A stretch of 58,459 nt of DNA from Streptomyces sp. DI166 (GTDB taxonomy: Bacteria > Actinomycetota > Actinomycetes > Streptomycetales > Streptomycetaceae), in contig NZ_FLSP01000054.1 of assembly GCF_900091315.1 (NCBI RefSeq), positions 1 through 58,459 of the forward strand. The letters run 5' to 3'. A model generated the notes under the pieces. That model ran no database searches, had not been told where the DNA came from, and was given only the letters and a program-made list of their open reading frames with translations. Both the position numbers and the translations under genes were made by a program. Shown here piece by piece: positions 1-8,925 of the stretch. How positions within the stretch are numbered: position 1 is the stretch's first letter; each line of letters starts with the position of its first letter.

Positions 1-110
1 GGCCGCCCGTGGCCCCGGGCCACACCCGGCGCCGGCCCAGCCCGCGCGCCGGGCGGGACACCGGCGCCCCGGCAGCACCCGGACGGGGCCGCGGCAGGGG
101 TTCCGAGCCG

Positions 111-689
111 TCAGCTCACTCGTTCCGCGCGGTGCTTGGCCGCCCGCAGTCTGACCTCCGCCGGCAACGACGCCAGGCCGGCGGAGTCCCGGGCGTGGGT
201 CAGGGCGCCGTCCGTGAGGTCGGTCAGCGCCGTACCGGGGTCCACATGCGGTTCCAGGAGGAGCCGCACCCGGGCCTCGGGGGCGTTCCTGCGGCCCGTC
301 AGACGGGTGTGGGCCTTGTGGACGCCCTCCATCAGGCCCGCTTCCTCGGTCAGTACGTGTTCCAGCGCGCGGCCCCGCAGCAGGGCGCCCTCGCCGTCGC
401 CGGTGTCGACCAGGACCTCGGTGAGGCGGCGGCGCCGCAGGTTGGCGGTCAGCCACCACAGCAGGAGCAGCAGCAGGACCGCGAGCACCGCGATGACGAC
501 CGGCCACCACCAGCCCTCGTCCCGCCAGCGGGTGCGCTCGGAGTCGCTGAGCAGGACATCGTGCTCGCTGCCGTGGATCCACCAGGACGGCGGGTTCAGC
601 CCCAGGCCGACGGCCAGCACCGAGCCGCCGAGCAGGATCAGCAGGACTCCGAGCACCGCCAGTACGACGCGGTTGACGGCCCTGAGCAT
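111..689 (-). CDS. amaP: Alkaline-shock membrane anchor protein AmaP homologue
   Basis: The start is the ATG of MLRAVNRVV, because the longer upstream reading frame overlaps the neighbouring gene. About 192 aa. Two hydrophobic segments are visible: one at about residues 7-28 and one (VVIAVLAVLLLLLLWWL) at about 60-77, followed by an RRRR positive patch. The C-terminal ~110 residues have an Asp23/Gls24-like pattern (helix, then a strand LLLEPHVDP, then a second helix). In Gram-positive bacteria AmaP tethers Asp23/Gls24 proteins to the membrane. It is the last gene of a five-gene leftward cluster and starts 5 bp after the stop of the preceding gene. Role in the cell-envelope stress layer is inferred from family and context. 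Confidence 0.8.
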   Translation of the reverse strand: MLRAVNRVVLAVLGVLLILLGGSVLAVGLGLNPPSWWIHGSEHDVLLSDSERTRWRDEGWWWPVVIAVLAVLLLLLLWWLTANLRRRRLTEVLVDTGDGEGALLRGRALEHVLTEEAGLMEGVHKAHTRLTGRRNAPEARVRLLLEPHVDPGTALTDLTDGALTHARDSAGLASLPAEVRLRAAKHRAERVS

Positions 690-694
690 CGCCC

Positions 695-1369
695 TCACCC
701 CTTCCGTCCGGGCCGGCGTACGTGCACCGACAGTGCGGGCGGCCGGGACAGGCCGAGGCCGCGGAGCGCTTCGGCGAGGATCCGGTCCAGGTCCTCGCGT
801 ACGTCGTCCAGGTCGCGGAAGTGGGAGACCGCGCGCACGTCGGCGTGCTTGCGGCGCACCCGGGTCCGTACCGACTGCACGCCCGCGACCTCCATCGCCC
901 GGTCGCGCAGGACCAGCGCGGCGGCGTCCCGGTCGAGTCCGGCGCGGATGTCGGAGTGCGTGCGGCGCATCGGCAGCAGGGCGCGCAGGCCGGGGGTGGT
1001 GGCCAGGAGGAGCAGCCACAGGCCGAGCGCCGCGGCCACACCCGCGCCGACCAGGACCCAGGTGTCGTCCAGGGGCCGTTCGGCGAGCTGATCGGCCAGT
1101 TCGCCGCGCCAGGCCATGGCGTTCCGGTCGGCGCGCACGGCGGCGACGTCGTACAGGAACACGCCGGTCAGGAGCAGCAGAAGCAGCGCGACCACGGTGG
1201 CCGGGACCCGGCGGGCGGACCAGAAGCGGCCGTTCGCGCCGTCGTCGTCGAGGACCGGCGGCGGGGCGTCGTAGCCGGCCGCGGAGGCGTTCTGGTCGAG
1301 GGTGCCGGTGTCCTTCTCGACCACCGGAAGGGGCCGGGTGGTGCCCTCGGAGCCCTGGGAATCGCTCAT
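695..1369 (-). CDS. DUF6286-type Asp23/Gls24-associated membrane protein
   Basis: 224 aa. A polar, low-complexity N-terminus (residues 1-50) precedes a membrane segment around VPATVVALLLLLLTGVFLY (about 55-73) and a second one near WVLVGAGVAAALGLWLLLLA (about 103-122). The C-terminal part (from about residue 145) again resembles one Gls24-like module: helix ALVLRDRAMEVAGV, a beta strand, then helix DLDDVREDLDRILAEAL. It overlaps the stop of the upstream Gls24-like gene by 4 bp, so translation is probably coupled. The two-TM plus module architecture parallels AmaP, suggesting a second membrane anchor for the Gls24 proteins. The exact function is unknown. Confidence 0.75.
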   Translation of the reverse strand: MSDSQGSEGTTRPLPVVEKDTGTLDQNASAAGYDAPPPVLDDDGANGRFWSARRVPATVVALLLLLLTGVFLYDVAAVRADRNAMAWRGELADQLAERPLDDTWVLVGAGVAAALGLWLLLLATTPGLRALLPMRRTHSDIRAGLDRDAAALVLRDRAMEVAGVQSVRTRVRRKHADVRAVSHFRDLDDVREDLDRILAEALRGLGLSRPPALSVHVRRPGRKG

Positions 1370-1731
1370 CGCGTCCTCACCTCCGTGCCGTGTGCCGCGT
1401 GCAGCCGCTCCACCTGGACGGCTACTTCCGGCACCTCCATGCCCACCAACGCGCCTACCCGCTCGGCGACATGACGACGCACGGCGGCGCAGCGGGCGCC
1501 GATGTCGGTGGGGTAGTCGAGTTCGAGGTGGATCCGGACATGGGCGATGTCGTGGTGCACGGTGACCCCGGCGTACGGCGGCGACGCGCTCTTGGGCAGC
1601 GCGCCGAGCGCCTCGCGGGCGGCCCGGGAGGCGACCTTGGCCACGACCCGGTCGGCGATCCGGGTGGCGCCGCGCTCACCGGGCGGCACGGCGGCCCGCG
1701 GGACGCGGACCTCACCGGGGCCGGCCGTCAC
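1366..1731 (-). CDS. Asp23/Gls24 family envelope stress response protein (short)
   Basis: 121 aa, soluble. The pattern TRIADRVVAKVASRAAREALG, then VTVHHDIAHVRIHLELDYPTDI and AAVRRHVAERVGALVGMEVPEVAVQVERL (shown in parts) is the Asp23/Gls24 layout: a helix, then strands, then a helix and a closing strand. It overlaps the small membrane gene upstream by 4 bp and the DUF6286-type gene downstream by 4 bp, so it sits in the middle of a translationally coupled block. Expected role: a membrane-associated layer protein in alkaline or envelope stress, recruited by AmaP-type anchors. That role is known for Gram-positive Asp23 and is inferred here. Confidence 0.8.
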   Translation of the reverse strand: MTAGPGEVRVPRAAVPPGERGATRIADRVVAKVASRAAREALGALPKSASPPYAGVTVHHDIAHVRIHLELDYPTDIGARCAAVRRHVAERVGALVGMEVPEVAVQVERLHAAHGTEVRTR

Positions 1732-1919
1732 CGCCGGTCGCGTCGGTCGTCGCGGCTGCGGAAGAAGTCACCGAGTTCCAGGTCCCCTTCGAGGAACCGG
1801 CCGGCGACGAAACCGATGGCGCCCAGGGCGGCCACCAGCAGGAAGGCACCGAAGCCGCCGAAGTACCCGGCGAAGCCCAGCGCCATGCCGGCGATCATGC
1901 CGACCACGGCCATGCTCAT
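1728..1919 (-). CDS. Small membrane protein of the Gls24 cluster (DUF2273-like)
   Basis: 63 aa, dominated by a glycine-rich hydrophobic stretch of about 40 residues (VGMIAGMALGFAGYF then AFLLVAALGAIGFVAG), enough for two short transmembrane helices, then an acidic/basic tail ending RSRDDRRDRR. DUF2273-type small membrane proteins are standard partners of Gls24/AmaP in Gram-positive genomes. The match here rests on size, topology and position rather than a clear signature. It lies 37 bp after the first Gls24 gene and overlaps the second by 4 bp. Confidence 0.75.
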   Translation of the reverse strand: MSMAVVGMIAGMALGFAGYFGGFGAFLLVAALGAIGFVAGRFLEGDLELGDFFRSRDDRRDRR

Positions 1920-1956
1920 GGTGCGCTCCCCTCAGCGGTACTGCGTCCGGTCCGGG

Positions 1957-2430
1957 TCACTGGATCCTGGGCTCCAGTTCCTCTTCCTCCTCGTCGGGCA
2001 GCTTCACATCGCTCACCGCGATGTTGACCTCGACGACCTCCAGGCCGGTCATGCGCTCCACCGCGGCGACCACGTTCTCCCGCACCGCGCGGGCGACGTC
2101 GGAGATGGACACGCCGTAGTCGACGACGATCTCCAGGTCGAGCGCGGTCTGCACCTCGCCGACCTCGGCCTTGACTCCGCGGGTGACGGACTTGGAGCCG
2201 CCTCCGGGCACGCGGTCGCGCACCGCGCCGAAGGTGCGGCTGATCCCGCTGCCCATCGCGTGCACACCGACGACGTCACGCGCGGCGAGCCCCGCGATCT
2301 TCTCGACGACGCCGTCGGCGATGGTGGTGCGTCCCCGGGTGGACGGGTCACCGCCGCCGCGCCGGACGGTCTTGCGGGTCTGTACGGTCGACTCCTGCTC
2401 GCCCTGGGGCTTCGGTGTCGTCTCGCTCAT
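1957..2430 (-). CDS. Asp23/Gls24 family envelope stress response protein
   Basis: The start is ATG in MSETTPKPQGEQ, giving 157 aa; the longer upstream frame would run through the divergent gene. A disordered polar N-terminus is followed by a textbook Gls24 domain: GRTTIADGVVEKIAGLAARD, VVGVHAMG, VQTALDLEIVVDYGVSISD, then VARAVRENVVAAVERMTGL and VVEVNIAVSDV, with an acidic tail EEEEELEP. It is the first gene of the leftward cluster, so the cluster promoter should lie in the 88-bp gap shared with the divergent gene at 2519. The protein probably coats the inner membrane through AmaP-type anchors. Confidence 0.88.
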   Translation of the reverse strand: MSETTPKPQGEQESTVQTRKTVRRGGGDPSTRGRTTIADGVVEKIAGLAARDVVGVHAMGSGISRTFGAVRDRVPGGGSKSVTRGVKAEVGEVQTALDLEIVVDYGVSISDVARAVRENVVAAVERMTGLEVVEVNIAVSDVKLPDEEEEELEPRIQ

Positions 2431-2518
2431 GGCAGTACGTCCCTTCCGGTTCGTCCTCCTTCGACCACCGTAAGTGCGGTTGCGCCGTTGCGCCCCGGGG
2501 ATGGGGCAGGCTGGAGTA

Positions 2519-3241
2519 ATGACGGCGGACGGATGGACGCGAGCGGTACGGCGACAGCTCGGGCTGGGCAGGCTGCTGCCGCTGGGCGGAGCGCGGGACG
2601 GCGCGTGGATCGTGGAACAGGCGGCCGTGGCGGTGCTGGAGCGCGCGGCGCACGACCTGCCGGGGGTACGCCTCGAAGCGGTGCGGATCGCGCCGGTGGA
2701 TCCGGAGCGGGCGGCGGAACCGGCCGTACCGGCCCCGCCGAGCGCGCTGTGGCCGGGGCCCCTGCGGGTGTCGGCGGAGTTCGCGGCGACGGCGGCCGAG
2801 CCGCTGCCCACGGTGGCGGACGCCCTGCGCGCCACGCTCGCCGGGGCGGCGGACCGGCGCCTGGGCCTGACGGTCACGGAGGTGGACCTACGGGTGACGG
2901 CGCTGCTGGAACAGGCCCCCGAGCCCGCCGGGCGGACCGCGCAGGACCCGCCGCCCACCAGGGACCCGGCCCCCGGCGACGAGGCCCGGGTGGCCGAGGC
3001 CGCCCTCGCGGTACCGGGCGTCACGGCCCTGACCGCGACCCTGGCCGCCCTCGGCCGCCCGGTACACATCGAGGAACGCCCCGCCGGCACGTCCCTCCCG
3101 GGCCGCCACGTCCGCGTGGAGATCGCGGTGTTCCGGGCCTACCGGGCCGTGGACGTGGCCCGCGAGGTGCGTACCGCGGTGTCGGCGGCGCTCACTGATC
3201 ACCCGACGGTGGCCGTGCTGGTCACGGACATCGCCGGGTGA
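2519..3241 (+). CDS. Two-module Gls24-like protein (often named 'nucleopolyhedrovirus P10 family')
   Basis: 240 aa from the ATG of MTADGWTRAVRRQL. Streptomyces proteins of this type are often auto-named after viral P10, but nothing viral is visible here. Residues ~25-130 read as helix AWIVEQAAVAVLERAAHD, then strand LRVSAEFAA, helix VADALRATLAGAADRRLG and strand VTEVDLRVTALL. Residues ~155-240 repeat the order: VAEAALAVPGVTAL, HVRVEIAVFRAYRAVDVAREV (in part), VLVTDIAG. This matches the Gls24 module order in the divergent neighbours. A P/E/D-rich linker separates the halves. Divergent from the Gls24 cluster, it is probably co-regulated and part of the same envelope layer. The homology is my inference. 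Confidence 0.7.
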   Translation: MTADGWTRAVRRQLGLGRLLPLGGARDGAWIVEQAAVAVLERAAHDLPGVRLEAVRIAPVDPERAAEPAVPAPPSALWPGPLRVSAEFAATAAEPLPTVADALRATLAGAADRRLGLTVTEVDLRVTALLEQAPEPAGRTAQDPPPTRDPAPGDEARVAEAALAVPGVTALTATLAALGRPVHIEERPAGTSLPGRHVRVEIAVFRAYRAVDVAREVRTAVSAALTDHPTVAVLVTDIAG

Positions 3242-3257
3242 GCGGCTGTGCGCCGGA

Positions 3258-4049
3258 CTACTCGCCGATGCCGGCCAGGTCCCGCAGCCGGCGCGCCTGG
3301 GCGGCCCGCTCCGCCGTGCGCTGGTCCTCGTACGTGCGCTCCGTGGCGCCGCGCAGCAGGGCCTTGGTCTCGATGACCGCGTCGCGGGGGGCCGCGAGCA
3401 GGGCGGCGGTGAGGTCGCGTACGGCGCCGTCGAGCTGGTCGGCGGGCACGGCGACGTTGGCGAGGCCCGTGTTCACGGACTCCTCGGCCGTGACGAAGCG
3501 GCCCGTGGCGCAGATCTCCAGCGCGCGGGCGTAGCCGACGAGGCCCACCAGGGGGTGGGTGCCCGTCAGGTCGGGGACCAGGCCGAGGCTGGTCTCGCGC
3601 ATGGCGAACTGCACGTCGTCGGCGACGACGCGCAGGTCGCAGGCGAGAGCGAGCTGGAAGCCCGCCCCGATGGCATGTCCCTGGACGGCGGCGATGGAGA
3701 CGATGTCACTCCGCCGCCACCAGGTGAAAGCCTCCTGGTACTCGGCGATGGTCGCGTCGAGCTCGGCATCGCTGCCGCGTGCGAGATCGAGGAACGACGG
3801 CTCGCCGTCGAAGCCTTCCGGCGTGAACGCCTGCCGGTCGAGGCCGGCCGAGAACGACTTGCCCTCGGCCCGCAGCACGACGACCCGGACGGATCCGGGC
3901 AGCAGCCGACCGGCCTCGGTGAGCGCGCGCCACAGAGCGGGGCTCTGCGCGTTGCGCTTCGCGGGGTTGGTCAGCGTCACCGTGGCGACTGCGTCGTCGA
4001 CGGTGAGTCGTACGCCGTCCTTGTCGAGAACCGGGTCGAGCGAAGCCAT
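3258..4049 (-). CDS. Enoyl-CoA hydratase/isomerase family protein
   Basis: 263 aa, the usual crotonase length. The crotonase core is visible: VVVLRAEGKSFSAGLD (first oxyanion-hole loop), IVSIAAVQGHAIGAGFQLALACDLR-type segment (second oxyanion hole, glycine-rich), and the acidic loop QFAMRETSLGLVPDLTGT. It would act on an acyl-CoA thioester (hydration or isomerisation), in the cytosol. The CoA-binding family is certain, the substrate is not. It is convergent with the two-module Gls24-like gene, with a 16-bp gap, and transcribed alone, behind a hairpin that ends the upstream HTH gene. Confidence 0.85.
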   Translation of the reverse strand: MASLDPVLDKDGVRLTVDDAVATVTLTNPAKRNAQSPALWRALTEAGRLLPGSVRVVVLRAEGKSFSAGLDRQAFTPEGFDGEPSFLDLARGSDAELDATIAEYQEAFTWWRRSDIVSIAAVQGHAIGAGFQLALACDLRVVADDVQFAMRETSLGLVPDLTGTHPLVGLVGYARALEICATGRFVTAEESVNTGLANVAVPADQLDGAVRDLTAALLAAPRDAVIETKALLRGATERTYEDQRTAERAAQARRLRDLAGIGE

Positions 4050-4095
4050 GGGGCGCCTCCGATGGGGTGCGGTCAGCTAAGTGACTGCACAGTAA

Positions 4096-4127
4096 CCACC
4101 CGGCCGGTCGACCGATCGACCGGGTGG
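4096..4127 (-). terminator. Hairpin downstream of the small HTH gene
   Basis: CCACCCGG at 4096-4103 pairs with CCGGGTGG at 4120-4127, and inner GTCGA/TCGAC segments can extend the stem with a small bulge. It lies about 30 bp past the stop of the leftward HTH gene and before the enoyl-CoA hydratase start at 4049. There is no U-tract, which is normal for Streptomyces terminators. It could alternatively be an operator for the hydratase gene. Confidence 0.5.
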
Positions 4128-4158
4128 CCACCATCGAAGCCGCAGGGGCCGCCCGAGG

Positions 4159-4377
4159 TCAGCCGGCGGCTTTCTTGCCGCGCGTCGCCCCGCCACGCCC
4201 ACGCAGCGTGACGCCCGACTCACTGAGCATCCGGTGTACGAAGCCATACGAGCGACCGGTCTCTTCGGCCAGCGCTCGGATGCTCGCACCGGAGTCGTAC
4301 TTCTTCTTCAGGTCTGCCGCGAGCTTGTCGCGCGCGGCGCCGGTAACCCGGCTGCCCTTCTTCAGAGTCTCGGCCAC
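4159..4377 (-). CDS. Small helix-turn-helix protein
   Basis: 72 aa from a GTG (VAETLKKGSRVTGAARDKL) preceded by GAGGAGG at good spacing; longer upstream starts lack a ribosome binding site. The centre, LAADLKKKYDSGASIRALAE then ETGRSYGFVHRMLSESGV, is a homeodomain-like/resolvase-type helix-turn-helix. The C-terminal TLRGRGGATRGKKAAG is strongly basic, typical for a nucleoid or DNA-binding protein. Similar small HTH proteins are widespread in streptomycetes. No target is identifiable from the sequence. Monocistronic, with hairpins on both sides. Confidence 0.8.
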   Translation of the reverse strand: MAETLKKGSRVTGAARDKLAADLKKKYDSGASIRALAEETGRSYGFVHRMLSESGVTLRGRGGATRGKKAAG

Positions 4378-4578
4378 CCGTGCCTCCTCATGGGAAGTGC
4401 GCTCTGGTCTCCTCATGATCACCCCTCCCGGGCCTGATGGCCACCCATTCGGCAAGGTCCGTAAGACACGGATTTGACGACAGGAGTCGGTCCACACAAG
4501 TGGAATCGACAATTCCGAGAAGCCGTCTCCGTACCGCCGAATGGGTTGTTCCGGAAAGTGCCAGGTCACGGACGCACC

Positions 4579-4613
4579 GCGGCCGAGCCCTTGTGTGCCA
4601 AGGGCTCGGCCGC
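4579..4613 (-). terminator. Strong hairpin terminator after the ABC-F gene
   Basis: GCGGCCGAGCCCTT (4579-4592) and AAGGGCTCGGCCGC (4600-4613) form a perfect 14-bp stem around a 7-nt loop. It lies about 100 bp downstream of the leftward ABC-F stop at 4713 and upstream of the HTH gene. No U-run follows, as is common for Streptomyces. Confidence 0.75.
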
Positions 4614-4662
4614 GCAATGGATGTAGGACACACCTCGGTACGAGGAGATCTCACACAGATGA

Positions 4663-4703
4663 TGGATCACGGATCGGCCGAATGATCCATACGCTGTGGA
4701 TCA
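4663..4703. repeat. Cluster of TGGATCA / TGATCCA inverted heptamers
   Basis: TGGATCA occurs at 4663-4669 and 4697-4703 and its complement TGATCCA at 4683-4689, with a further GGATC at 4671. The last two form a 7-bp inverted repeat with a 7-nt spacer. It lies directly after the ABC-F stop. It may be a weak first terminator or a protein-binding site. Confidence 0.5.
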
Positions 4704-4712
4704 CGCTTTCGA

Positions 4713-6311
<1,599 letters not shown>

Positions 6312-6611
6312 GGTCAGACTCCAGGGCGGGTGGATTGGCGGGGTGGGCGAATCGAGGGGTGCCGCGCGTAGCGCGCCGTTGCATGGGCGGTGGCGGGTGA
6401 CGGGCGGGCGTTCCCGCCGTCTAATGCGCGAGGAGAATGGCCATGCGGCCAGTCTAACGGGGACGTGCAAGCGGTTTTCCGGCCTCGGGCCCGCACGTGA
6501 CGTACGGCACGCCCGGCCACCGGCCCGGTCCCCCGTTCGGCGGCCTGTCCGCGACCGGGGCGGGACGGGGGGTGAGGATGGCCGCGGGGGCACGGAGCGC
6601 GCGGAGGCCCC
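6312..6611. promoter_or_regulatory. 300-bp divergent intergenic region with ABC-F leader
   Basis: Shared by the leftward ABC-F gene and the rightward metallopeptidase gene. On the minus strand it holds a candidate -10 TAGACT (6451-6456), a 7-codon leader ORF exactly at leaderless distance (6421-6444), and two small hairpins (6403-6418 and 6363-6375) before the ABC-F start. The right-hand 150 bp are very GC-rich; GGAGG just before 6612 is the metallopeptidase ribosome binding site. Confidence 0.55.
6421..6444 (-). CDS. Putative leaderless 7-residue leader peptide of the ABC-F gene
   Basis: On the minus strand ATG GCC ATT CTC CTC GCG CAT TAG encodes MAILLAH, a hydrophobic heptapeptide. A TANNNT-type -10 (TAGACT, complement of 6451-6456) ends 7 nt before the ATG, so transcription would start at or next to the A of ATG, giving a leaderless message. 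A hairpin with arms 6403-6408/6413-6418 follows the stop directly, and a second lies at 6363-6375, before the ABC-F GTG at 6311. This is the layout of ribosome-mediated attenuation known for several antibiotic-responsive ABC-F genes. A 7-codon ORF can arise by chance, and no good -35 was seen. Confidence 0.45.
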   Translation of the reverse strand: MAILLAH

Positions 6612-7502
6612 ATGCAGTTCGACGACGACGCGAGGCTGGACACCTCCGAGGTGCAGGACGTGCGTGGCAGCCGGATCCCCGGTGGCCGGGCCACCGTGGG
6701 CGGCGGTCTGGCCGGGCTGCTGGCCCTGGTGCTCGCGCTGCTGTTCGGGGTCGGGCCGGACCAGTTGGGACTGACCGACGGCAGCGAGCAGCCCGCGGCC
6801 CCGGCGTCGGGTCTCGCGCAGGTCCAGCAGGCGTGTCTGACCGGGCAGGACGCCAACGCCCGTGACGACTGCCGCATGGTGGCCGTCGTCAACAGCGTGC
6901 AGGACTTCTGGGACGGCGAGTTCACCCGGCGCGGCGGCGCGTACGGGCGCTCGCCGACGGTGTTCTTCAGCGAGCGAGTCGGTACCGCGTGCGGGTCGGC
7001 GACCAGCGCGGTGGGGCCGTTCTACTGTCCGGGCGACCGCAAGGTCTATCTGGACCTGGGCTTCTTCGAGGACCTGCGCACGACGTTCGGCGCCCAGGGC
7101 GGGCCGTTCGGACAGGCGTACGTGGTGGCCCACGAGTACGGGCACCATGTGCAGAACCTGACCGGCACGCTGGGCCGGTCGCGGGACGGACGGACCGGCG
7201 CGGGCAGCAACGCGGTACGGGTGGAGCTCCAGGCCGACTGCTACGCGGGGGTGTGGGCGCACCACGCCACGACGACCCCGGACGAGTCGACCGGGCGCCC
7301 GCTGATCACCGAGCTGACCGACGCGGACATCCGGGACGGGCTGGACGCGGCGGCGGCCGTGGGCGACGACCGGATCCAGGAGCGGTTCCAGGGCCGGGTG
7401 ACCCCGGAGACCTGGACGCACGGTTCGGCCCAGCAGCGGCAGGAGTGGTTCTACCGGGGGTACGAGAGCGGGGACATGGCCCGCTGCGACACCTTCCGCT
7501 GA
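6612..7502 (+). CDS. Neutral zinc metallopeptidase (YpfJ/KPN_02809 type)
   Basis: 296 aa from ATG with GGAGG upstream. One N-terminal transmembrane helix (VGGGLAGLLALVLALLFGV, about 29-47) anchors it; the rest is extracellular. The zinc-protease motif HEYGHH is at 174-179, and the downstream ELQADCYAGVW supplies the expected third acidic ligand of the family. Three cysteines (ACLTGQ, DDCR, ACGS plus FYCP) in the ectodomain suggest disulphides. The family is annotated as neutral zinc metallopeptidase with unknown substrate. Convergent with the next gene, with no room for a separate terminator. Confidence 0.87.
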   Translation: MQFDDDARLDTSEVQDVRGSRIPGGRATVGGGLAGLLALVLALLFGVGPDQLGLTDGSEQPAAPASGLAQVQQACLTGQDANARDDCRMVAVVNSVQDFWDGEFTRRGGAYGRSPTVFFSERVGTACGSATSAVGPFYCPGDRKVYLDLGFFEDLRTTFGAQGGPFGQAYVVAHEYGHHVQNLTGTLGRSRDGRTGAGSNAVRVELQADCYAGVWAHHATTTPDESTGRPLITELTDADIRDGLDAAAAVGDDRIQERFQGRVTPETWTHGSAQQRQEWFYRGYESGDMARCDTFR

Positions 7503-7515
7503 GCCGGCGCCCGCG

Positions 7516-8925
7516 TCAGCTGCCGCCCGTGTGGACCTGGAAGGCGGCCCGACGGACCGCCTTGGCCAGAGCCGGGTCGGGGTGGGCCGCGGCCAGGGCC
7601 ACGAGGACCTGGACCGTGCGGGGGTGGCCGACGGCGCGGACCTCCTCCAGGAGGGCGGGGACCGTGGGCTGGACCGCCGACTCCAGATGGCGTACCAGCA
7701 TGGGGGCCTCGCCGTGGTCGGCGACCGCAGCGGCGGTGTCGACCCAGAGCCAGGTGGCCTCCTCCCGGGTGAGGACCTCGTGGGCGTCCTCGGGGTCGAC
7801 CCCGTCGTGCTCGGCCAGCCACAGCAGGGCGTACGGGCGCAGCGCGGGCTCGTCGACCACGGCCCGTACGTCGGGCTCGGCGGGGGCGCCGACCACGCGC
7901 AGCGCCTCGAAGGCCAGGCCGCGGGTCAGGGCGTCCTCGCCGCGGGCGGCGTGGATCAGCTCGGTGACGGCGCTGCCGACGGGCCGGGCGGCGAGCCAGG
8001 CCCGGTACTCGGCGCGGGCGGCGTTCGGGCGCAACTGGGCGCAGCCGCGGAGCATGTCCTCGGCGGACTGCTCGATGTTCCCGGCGGGGCTCTGCGCGGC
8101 CACGCAGATCTGCTCCAGCTTGACCCAGACCGCCCAGCTGCCGAGGGGGGTCAGGGTGGCCTGGCCGTCGCCGTAGGTGAGGGCGCCGACGGAGGCGAGG
8201 GCGGTGAGCGCCCAGTCGAGGAGGGGGGCGAGCGGGGTGTCGGCGGCGGGGTCGCCGAGCGCCTCGGCGTCGGGCAGGGGCTGGGGGCCGTACGGGATCT
8301 CGCAGCGCTCGGTGCGCAGTTCGGTGACGCGCTGCTCCAGGAGGTCCAGGAGCTGGGTCACCGGCACGGGCCCGGCGGAGAGCTGGAGGAAGGAGAGCAC
8401 CTGCGGCATGGCCGAGACGACCTCGGCGACGGCGGCGGGCGCGTGGTCGACGGGCTCCGGGTAGGCGAGCGACCATGCGTCGAAGAGGGCGACCCAGCCG
8501 CGCAGTACGGCGCTGTCGTCGCGGTTCCAGGCGCGCAGCCGCCAGCCGGGGCGGGCGCTGTCGCCGTGCACCTCGACCAGCCCGGCGAGGCGGGCGGTGT
8601 CCCAGTCGGCGCGGACCTGGGCGACGGTCAGCCCCAGATCGGCGGCGGCCTTCTCGGCGGTCGCGTCGGAGAGGGTGCCCTTGCCGTCGGAGGGGGTGCC
8701 GTCGCGGCCGGGGCGCAGGGCGGCGTCCGCCCAGCGGGCGACGCGGGCCGCCGGGGCCAGGAGGGAACGCGCCATTCCGGCCAGTTCCGCGGGGGCCGGG
8801 GTGCCTTCCGGCGGGCGTGGTGCGGCGCGGCGTGGGCGCCGCTGGTTCACGGCTCTGGGGGCGGCGGCCAGGGGTCGCGGGCGGACGAGTCGAAGCCTGG
8901 AGTCGCGCGGGATACGGGACGTCAC
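7516..8925 (-). CDS. Hypothetical protein, alpha-helical
   Basis: About 469 aa if started at GTG (VTSRIPRDSRLRLVRPR), which has GGAAG nine bases upstream; an ATG 99 bp further out is possible but sits in poorly conserved-looking sequence. I do not recognise the family. The N-terminal 60 residues are basic and proline-rich; the middle (ATAEKAAADLGLTVAQVRAD then WDTARLAGLVEV) looks like a winged-helix-type segment. The last ~170 residues are regular amphipathic helices reminiscent of HEAT-like repeats (ALTRGLAFEALRVVGAP, ALRPYALLWLAEHDGV). No signal peptide or membrane segment. Probably monocistronic. Confidence 0.7.
   Translation of the reverse strand: MTSRIPRDSRLRLVRPRPLAAAPRAVNQRRPRRAAPRPPEGTPAPAELAGMARSLLAPAARVARWADAALRPGRDGTPSDGKGTLSDATAEKAAADLGLTVAQVRADWDTARLAGLVEVHGDSARPGWRLRAWNRDDSAVLRGWVALFDAWSLAYPEPVDHAPAAVAEVVSAMPQVLSFLQLSAGPVPVTQLLDLLEQRVTELRTERCEIPYGPQPLPDAEALGDPAADTPLAPLLDWALTALASVGALTYGDGQATLTPLGSWAVWVKLEQICVAAQSPAGNIEQSAEDMLRGCAQLRPNAARAEYRAWLAARPVGSAVTELIHAARGEDALTRGLAFEALRVVGAPAEPDVRAVVDEPALRPYALLWLAEHDGVDPEDAHEVLTREEATWLWVDTAAAVADHGEAPMLVRHLESAVQPTVPALLEEVRAVGHPRTVQVLVALAAAHPDPALAKAVRRAAFQVHTGGS

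Larger units (their letters stand above)
4378..4712. other. 335-bp intergenic region between HTH gene and ABC-F gene
   Basis: No convincing gene. It holds a 14-bp perfect hairpin (4579-4613) that probably ends the ABC-F transcript, a cluster of TGGATCA/TGATCCA heptamers at 4663-4703, and, nearest the HTH gene, the GAGGAGG ribosome binding site of that gene. The stretch is AT-richer than the flanking genes, as expected for a promoter region. Confidence 0.6.

Noticed and set aside
136..3198. A 1020-aa plus-strand open frame over the Gls24 cluster.
   Set aside because: Low-complexity Arg/Gly/Pro/Ser translation antisense to five coherent genes; a codon-bias artefact.
2519..3241. Viral (nucleopolyhedrovirus) P10-like gene as a sign of phage transfer.
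   Set aside because: No viral neighbours, no composition change, and the fold order resembles Gls24.
6312..7421. A 370-residue N-terminal extension of the ABC-F protein.
   Set aside because: It is antisense to the zinc metallopeptidase, and the normal ABC-F N-terminus with a ribosome binding site starts at 6311.
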